Assembly (NCBI GenBank): GCA_021158805.1
Contig: JAGGTZ010000040.1
Coordinates: 1-10,865 of the forward strand
Source of the DNA: Thermoproteota archaeon
Lineage (GTDB): Archaea; Korarchaeota; Korarchaeia; Korarchaeales; Korarchaeaceae
Direction: 5' to 3'
DNA: 10,865 nucleotides
Shown: positions 6,351 through 10,865 of the stretch, in pieces
Layout: the number at the start of each line of letters is the position of its first letter
How positions within the stretch are numbered: the first letter of the stretch is position 1
Program-made: the position numbers and the translations under genes
Notes under the pieces: generated by a model
Databases searched by the model: none
What the model was told of the DNA's origin: nothing
What the model saw: only the letters and a program-made list of their open reading frames with translations

Positions 6351-8306
6351 ATGAGTGAAGAGGAACTCCGTATAGGGGTCTATGTCTGTCATTGTGGGGG
6401 TAACATATCCGATTACGTTGATGTGAAGAAAGTTGTAGAGGCTATAAAAGGAGAGCCAGGTGTCGTAGTGGCCAAAGACGTGATGTTTGCATGCTCAGAT
6501 TCCTCTCAAAACGAGATAATTAATGATGTCAAGGAACATAATCTGAATAGGGTAGTAGTTGCATCGTGCTCTCCTAAGCTACACGAGCTTACCTTTAGAG
6601 AGACCGTGAAGAGAGCAGGACTCAATCCTTACTTGTACTATCATGCGAACATAAGGGAGCATGTTTCTTGGGCCCATACCGATACTAGGGAGGGAGCTAC
6701 TGAGAAGGCTATAAGGCATGTCAGAGCAGCTATAGCATATGTTAGGAATGCCAAGCCTCTGGAGCCGATAAGGCAGAAAACAATGCATGCGGTTCTCGTA
6801 ATCGGAGGAGGAATCGCTGGATTAAGGGCTGCTCTAGATCTCTCCAGAACCGGACTGAATGTCTACCTAGTGGAGAGATCCCCATTCCTAGGAGGAAGAA
6901 CCCCTCAGCTCTACAGGGTATATCCCGATGGGAGGAGGGGTGCTGATATAGTGAAGGACCTAGTGAGTGAACTAATAAGGAGGGATAACGTTGCCATATA
7001 CACCAATGCCGAGATTAAATCATTCTCCGGTTACATAGGGAACTTCGAGGTAGAGGTGGAGATAAAGCCTAGGTACATAAAAGTTCCTTATGATGAGATA
7101 AAGGAGAAAATTAAGGAGCTACCTGACGAAATACCAGATGAATTTAACTATGGGCTTACCAAGAGGAAAGTGATATACTACCCGTATGAGGGTGCCTTCC
7201 CGCGTATACCGGTATTGGATCTAGATCACTGTAGTGATGTAGAGACGATCAAGGAGCTGCTAGGGGATGCGGTAGATCTGGAACAGAAACCAGAAACCGT
7301 GAAGCTTAAGGTCGGGGCAGTTATAGTAGCTACAGGGTTCGATCCATATGAACCCAAGGAGGGAGAGTTTGGCTACGGCAGACAGGGTGTAGTAACGCTC
7401 CCTCAGCTCCACAGACTAATGGATCTTGGTAACGGAGAACTGAAACTGAATGGAAGGGAAATAAGAGATGTAGCGTTCGTATATTGCGTAGGGAGTAGGC
7501 AGAAGAAATCTTCTGAGGAAGAAGAAGTTAATGAGTACTGCTCTAGGTACTGCTGTAACGCTGCTATGTACATCTCCTCGCTCCTAATGGAACAGGGGAT
7601 AAGGACCTATCATATCTTCAGGGATATCAGAACTTATGGAAGGCATGAGAGGATGTACGATGAGGTCAGCAGGAAAGGAGGGATCTTCATAAAATACAAT
7701 GAAGATGAGCCACCTGAGATAGAGGAAGAAGGGGACAAGCTGCTACTCAAGGTGAAAGATCTTCTGACAGCAGGAGAACAACTGGAGATACCTGTTGACC
7801 TCGTTGTCTTAGTAACGGGTATGGTCCCGAGGAAGACTCCTGAGCTTGATGAATTACTAAGGATATCTAGGGGGAGAGATAGGTTCTACGTAGAAGTTCA
7901 TCCTAAGTTAAGACCCGTGGAAACGGCGATAGGAGGCATATTCATAGCTGGCGCATGTCAGGCACCTAGAGACATATGTGAGACCCTATCTTCCGCGAGC
8001 GCGGCTGCATCCAAGGCGGCTACTGTAACGTTAAGGGATGTCATCGAGCTAGAGCCCTTCAAGGCAGAGGTAGATCCAAACATATGCGATCTGAGCAAGA
8101 AGTGTATTGAGATATGTCCATATGAGGCGATAGAGATAAAGAACTATGAAGGCATCGGGGAGAAGGCATGGGTGAACAAGGCGAAATGTATGGGATGCGG
8201 TGCATGCGTAGCGGTCTGTCCTACGGAAGCTATACAGCTCAATGGACTCACTAACGAGCAGATAAGGGCAATGATAGAGGCTGCTGGGAAGGAGGTGATA
8301 ATATGA
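6351..8306 (+). CDS. hdrA: Full-length HdrA-like (QmoB-like) FAD/iron-sulfur oxidoreductase
   Basis: This is a 651-residue HdrA-family flavoprotein, close to the length of methanogen HdrA. In order it has the N-terminal domain with VCHCGGNISDYVDV (Cys13, Cys15), Cys48 in FACSDSSQ and Cys73 in ASCSPKLHE; the FAD fold with GGGIAG at 152-157; and core cysteines Cys379, Cys397, Cys401 and Cys402. A C-terminal ferredoxin has a full motif at Cys613/616/619/623, but its first motif reads C579, S582, C585, C589. The inserted ferredoxin region at about 240-320 keeps its length and flanking residues (FPRIPVLDLDHC) but only Cys294 of the usual eight cysteines. A GTG at 6342 is in frame, but GGAGG eight bases before the ATG at 6351 decides for the latter. 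It follows the first hdrA by 14 bases and overlaps the next gene by four. The MvhD domain of QmoB is absent and is encoded separately upstream. Confidence 0.9.
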   Translation: MSEEELRIGVYVCHCGGNISDYVDVKKVVEAIKGEPGVVVAKDVMFACSDSSQNEIINDVKEHNLNRVVVASCSPKLHELTFRETVKRAGLNPYLYYHANIREHVSWAHTDTREGATEKAIRHVRAAIAYVRNAKPLEPIRQKTMHAVLVIGGGIAGLRAALDLSRTGLNVYLVERSPFLGGRTPQLYRVYPDGRRGADIVKDLVSELIRRDNVAIYTNAEIKSFSGYIGNFEVEVEIKPRYIKVPYDEIKEKIKELPDEIPDEFNYGLTKRKVIYYPYEGAFPRIPVLDLDHCSDVETIKELLGDAVDLEQKPETVKLKVGAVIVATGFDPYEPKEGEFGYGRQGVVTLPQLHRLMDLGNGELKLNGREIRDVAFVYCVGSRQKKSSEEEEVNEYCSRYCCNAAMYISSLLMEQGIRTYHIFRDIRTYGRHERMYDEVSRKGGIFIKYNEDEPPEIEEEGDKLLLKVKDLLTAGEQLEIPVDLVVLVTGMVPRKTPELDELLRISRGRDRFYVEVHPKLRPVETAIGGIFIAGACQAPRDICETLSSASAAASKAATVTLRDVIELEPFKAEVDPNICDLSKKCIEICPYEAIEIKNYEGIGEKAWVNKAKCMGCGACVAVCPTEAIQLNGLTNEQIRAMIEAAGKEVII

Positions 8307-8584
8307 GTGGAGGGGTTAAGAACACGGTTTTAGAGTATCGAAAGAAAACTGGCGTAGAACCTCCCAAGGAATTGACAGAATTAGTAAAAGAAATAAACAA
8401 AATAAAGGCGAAGATAACAAATGCCCTTAAGGAAGGTCCTAAGACCATTCCAGAGATAGCCAAGGAAATCGGAATGAAGGAGAGCCTCACTGCCTGGTAT
8501 GTCCTCACATTCGTAAAGTACGACCTCCTAGAGCCTGAAAGCCAGACTGATGAGGGTTATTATAGGTATAAGGTTAAAGGGTGA
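8303..8584 (+). CDS. Small winged-helix protein within the hdr/qmo-like operon
   Basis: This 93-residue protein has a long first helix (about 24-43, KELTELVKEINKIKAKITNA), then KTIPEIAKEIGM (helix 2), ESLTAWYVLTFVKY (putative recognition helix) and a C-terminal wing DEGYYRYKVKG. This is the MarR/ArsR-like winged-helix layout. It has no cysteine, so a redox sensor based on thiols or an Fe-S cluster within this chain is unlikely. The ATG has GGAGG seven bases upstream and overlaps the previous stop as ATGA; the next gene starts within a few bases. It could be a local transcription regulator. Its tight placement between two subunit genes also allows a protein-protein adaptor role in the complex. 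From memory, similar small winged-helix genes occur beside other hdr-like genes; this was not checked. Confidence 0.72.
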   Translation: MSGGVKNTVLEYRKKTGVEPPKELTELVKEINKIKAKITNALKEGPKTIPEIAKEIGMKESLTAWYVLTFVKYDLLEPESQTDEGYYRYKVKG

Positions 8585-8589
8585 TTGGA

Positions 8590-9738
8590 TTGGTAAGGGT
8601 AGATCCCTCCTTCGTTGAGAGGGTCAAAAAACTAGGTGCGTTTGATATAACCGCTTGTTATAACTGTGGCAACTGCACTGCAATATGCCCCCTATCCTCA
8701 GAGGGCCATGAATTTCCGAGGAAGCTCATCAGATACTCCATCTTAGGAATGGAGAACAAAGTGATATCGGCGCCAGAGTTGTGGTTGTGCTATTACTGTG
8801 GTGAATGCACGGATACCTGTCCTAGGCAAGCGGATCCCGGTGGGCTCATGATGGCTCTCAGGAGATATGCCATAAGCAAATATTCGGTGGGCAAAATAGC
8901 GAGGATCTTCTATGACAAGGTAGCGGCGGCATTCTCTTGGACAATTCTCTCATTGATAGCCCTTATAGGGTTGGTAATGTTCATGAACCCGAATGTGAGC
9001 GCTAGCGAGATGGAACAGAACTTCCCCTTCTGTTTCATAGGAAAGGAATTTATTCACGATGCTGGGCTAGTCCTAGGCGTTATTGTAGTTGCACTAGCGT
9101 TAGTGAATCTCTACATAATGTATAGAAGCATTTCACTAGGTTACAGTAGGAGAGCGAAGGGTAGCGTAGGGCTTTGGGTGAAGAATTTAGTCCTAACACT
9201 GATAAGAGAGGTTGCTGCACAGCTGAAATACACAAAATGTGAGAATAAGCTCAGGTATATCGGGCACATGAGCCTCTTTTGGGGATTCGTGGGACTGTTC
9301 ATAGCTACCATAACCGGTTTCTTGAGGGATTATTATGACATCATGATACCTCCGGAAGTGTCCCTAGGCTTAGGAGTGATATTCGGGATCCTGTTAATCT
9401 ACGGATCACTCTACTACATGGTGGGCAGATTTAGTAAGAAGGAGGCATATGCGAAATATTCTCATCATACCGACTGGGTGTTCCTCTGGCTGCTCTTCCT
9501 CACAGGGATAACGGGATTCCTCATTACAATATTCAGGTTCATGGGATACCCATTCCTTACGTACGTATTGCTGCTGGTACATCTCGTGGTGGTATTCGAC
9601 CTCCTAATTACGGCCCCGTTCACTAAGTTCAGCCATGCTATCTACAGGCCTCTCGCCATCTGGCTATCAGATACGATGGATCAACTGGCTCGGGAGGCGC
9701 CTGGGGAGAAGGAGGCTGTCGCTGAGGTATCTCAGTGA
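8590..9738 (+). CDS. qmoC: QmoC-like membrane protein: HdrC ferredoxin domain fused to HdrE-like cytochrome b
   Basis: This 382-residue protein has two domains. Residues 1-95 form an HdrC-type ferredoxin with two complete [4Fe-4S] motifs (Cys23/26/29/33 and Cys67/70/73/77, each CxxCGxCxxxCP). The rest is a membrane domain with about six helices (near 114-131, 157-179, 223-245, 257-277, 296-318 and 321-343), resembling HdrE and nitrate reductase gamma subunits. His156, His226, His292/293, His331 and His349 are candidate heme b ligands. This HdrC-HdrE fusion is the architecture of QmoC, which passes electrons between the cytoplasmic QmoAB flavoproteins and membrane quinone. Start choice: TTG at 8590 has AAGGGTGAT with an eight-base spacer, like its neighbours; GTG at 8581, overlapping the previous stop, is possible and adds three residues. 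It is the last gene of the operon. Confidence 0.87.
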   Translation: MVRVDPSFVERVKKLGAFDITACYNCGNCTAICPLSSEGHEFPRKLIRYSILGMENKVISAPELWLCYYCGECTDTCPRQADPGGLMMALRRYAISKYSVGKIARIFYDKVAAAFSWTILSLIALIGLVMFMNPNVSASEMEQNFPFCFIGKEFIHDAGLVLGVIVVALALVNLYIMYRSISLGYSRRAKGSVGLWVKNLVLTLIREVAAQLKYTKCENKLRYIGHMSLFWGFVGLFIATITGFLRDYYDIMIPPEVSLGLGVIFGILLIYGSLYYMVGRFSKKEAYAKYSHHTDWVFLWLLFLTGITGFLITIFRFMGYPFLTYVLLLVHLVVVFDLLITAPFTKFSHAIYRPLAIWLSDTMDQLAREAPGEKEAVAEVSQ

Positions 9739-9739
9739 C

Positions 9740-9758
9740 TTCCCTTCTCTCTTTTCTT
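9740..9758 (+). terminator. Pyrimidine-rich terminator candidate after the qmoC-like gene
   Basis: An uninterrupted pyrimidine tract, rich in T (TTCCCTTCTCTCTTTTCTT), begins one base after the stop codon. T-rich tracts terminate archaeal transcription without a hairpin. Its place between two convergent genes fits an end signal for the plus-strand operon. Confidence 0.5.
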
Positions 9759-9858
9759 GCGAATCTTACAAAACTTATCGCAGATTCCTTCTCATAACCT
9801 AGAAGCTTACTCCTACTAGTAGATCATGAAAATCGTCATAAATGAGTGAGAGATCACA

Positions 9859-10818
9859 CTACGTACGGGAGATATGTAGGAGGATATCTCTCAAACCTAT
9901 GCCTAATGGACATGTGCTGGTGCATCCCATCTCGAGGCATTTCTTCGCTAATTCTCTCTCACCTCTCAAGATGTATGCCCATGCGGCCCATAGTGGAGGA
10001 GTATAGAGGTTACCGCATCTAGTACAGTAAAGGACTTCCTTTAGGATCGGATCCTTGGCTGCCCTCAGCCTTCCATTATCTAATAGTATCAAATGCAGCT
10101 CCCTCGGACCATGGACGCCGTAAGTGGTTCTTTTCTCTATATCTCCGGTCTTACTGGGTCCTCCTATCACATAGAGAGTATTCTGACCGGTGGATCTCAT
10201 GATATACTCGCTCACTTTGAAGGCCTCAGAATAGGAGGGAACGATGTCGTTCATACCCACGATGAATATATTGATTTCGGGAGTCATAGTCACCAGCCTA
10301 TCAGCTCCGTTAAACATGACTGAGAAGAGAGCACCGGGATCAGCTGCTATTACACTAGCACCACTTATTCCTACCTCGGCTTTACGAAATACCTCATCCT
10401 TGAGGAATTTCCTCATACAGTCAAGAGGCTCTTTGAATTTAGGGACCTCTTTCCCTATAATGCCATTCATATACTGGAGGATACCTCTATTTACCTCAGG
10501 CAACGACCCCAGCTTGGATAGGACCCCTAATATTGCTACTTCACAGACATTATTTCCTATTGATGCCAAGTGCCTGCCTAACCCGATCTCTTCTATCGCA
10601 TGGTCAACAACTTTCACAATAGTATTTCCAGACCCCACGATCTCTCCCACAATTCTCCTAGCTTCCTCGGCATCTTTCGCTACGTAACAGTGTCCCTTGT
10701 TATCCTCTACATTATCACATGTCAGCTTAACTAGCTCATTCAAGTGATCTATAGAATATTCTTTTATTTGCCTTACATCCTCAGCTAACCCAAGTAATTC
10801 ATCTTTACTGCCTAGCAT
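9859..10818 (-). CDS. LUD-domain (LutB/LldF-like) protein with degenerate iron-sulfur region
   Basis: This 319-residue protein has the LUD fold found in lactate-utilisation proteins LutB and LutC. Key segments are EVGISGASVIAADPGA near 148-163, NGADRLVTMTPEINIFIVG and, later, GGPSKTGDIE, YGVHGPRELHLILLDNGR (about 233-250). LutB continues with two [4Fe-4S] motifs. Here the region has only Cys265 and Cys268 (CTRCG, then no further cysteine of the first motif) and Cys294, Cys299 and Cys303 in a shortened second motif ending TCPLGIGL. At most one cluster seems possible. The protein is also shorter than usual LutB proteins. The ATG at 10818 has GGAGG five bases upstream; an in-frame ATG at 10830 has no good ribosome site. 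It is convergent with the qmo-like operon, and no lutA or lutC partner is in view. Substrate and function are not known from the sequence. Confidence 0.75.
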   Translation of the reverse strand: MLGSKDELLGLAEDVRQIKEYSIDHLNELVKLTCDNVEDNKGHCYVAKDAEEARRIVGEIVGSGNTIVKVVDHAIEEIGLGRHLASIGNNVCEVAILGVLSKLGSLPEVNRGILQYMNGIIGKEVPKFKEPLDCMRKFLKDEVFRKAEVGISGASVIAADPGALFSVMFNGADRLVTMTPEINIFIVGMNDIVPSYSEAFKVSEYIMRSTGQNTLYVIGGPSKTGDIEKRTTYGVHGPRELHLILLDNGRLRAAKDPILKEVLYCTRCGNLYTPPLWAAWAYILRGERELAKKCLEMGCTSTCPLGIGLRDILLHISRT

Positions 10819-10865
10819 TTGCTCCTCCATGTATCCCGAGTAAAAGAGTGAGACTACTTGGGCAA

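Noticed and set aside
7330..7345. tRNA-like GGTTCGATCC stretch
   Set aside because: It lies inside the second HdrA coding frame and no acceptor or anticodon arms can be built around it.
10093..10687. Plus-strand open frames antisense to the LUD gene
   Set aside because: The minus-strand frame has clear LUD motifs, and the plus-strand translations show no family features.
1..10865. CRISPR arrays, insertion-sequence ends, tRNA or rRNA genes
   Set aside because: No regularly spaced repeats, no transposase gene with terminal repeats and no RNA-gene consensus were seen on either strand by eye.

Overview
The window looks like a thermophilic archaeon of the Thermoproteota/Korarchaeota kind. Supports for this are a Wtp-type tungstate/molybdate ABC transporter (an archaeal family), archaeal TATA-like promoter boxes, GGAGGTGA ribosome sites with several TTG starts, Lys/Glu/Ile-rich proteins, and heavy use of AGG/AGA and ATA codons. 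The lineage is an inference from style; no rRNA or other marker gene is present.

Layout. Positions 1-226 (minus strand) hold the 5' part of an unrecognised secreted or lipoprotein gene that runs off the left edge. Positions 400-3230 (minus) are a compact wtpA-wtpB-wtpC operon for tungstate/molybdate uptake. About 600 bases of AT-rich, mostly non-coding DNA (3231-3828) separate it from a divergent plus-strand operon. That operon (3829-9738) encodes, in order, a DsrE-like protein, TusA, a free-standing MvhD-family protein, a short HdrA-like flavoprotein, a full-length HdrA-like flavoprotein, a small winged-helix protein and a QmoC-like membrane protein (HdrC ferredoxin domain fused to an HdrE-like cytochrome b domain). 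It ends at a pyrimidine-rich tract, and a convergent LUD-domain gene (minus, 9859-10818) follows.

How the genes may work together. DsrE-like and TusA proteins carry sulfur as protein persulfides. The two HdrA-like proteins, the MvhD protein and the QmoC-like protein together have the domain content of the membrane-bound QmoABC complex of sulfate reducers, but the MvhD domain is a separate gene and no HdrB gene is present. The simplest reading is a membrane-bound electron-transfer complex that joins cytoplasmic sulfur redox chemistry to the quinone pool. The direction of electron flow cannot be read from the sequence.

Most notable details. The two HdrA-like proteins have complementary sets of iron-sulfur motifs, as if one HdrA had been divided between two chains. 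The MvhD protein has lost its usual N-terminal cysteines and has a CxxC motif elsewhere. The second HdrA has a Cys-to-Ser exchange in its C-terminal ferredoxin. The wtpA promoter carries a ModE-like inverted repeat.
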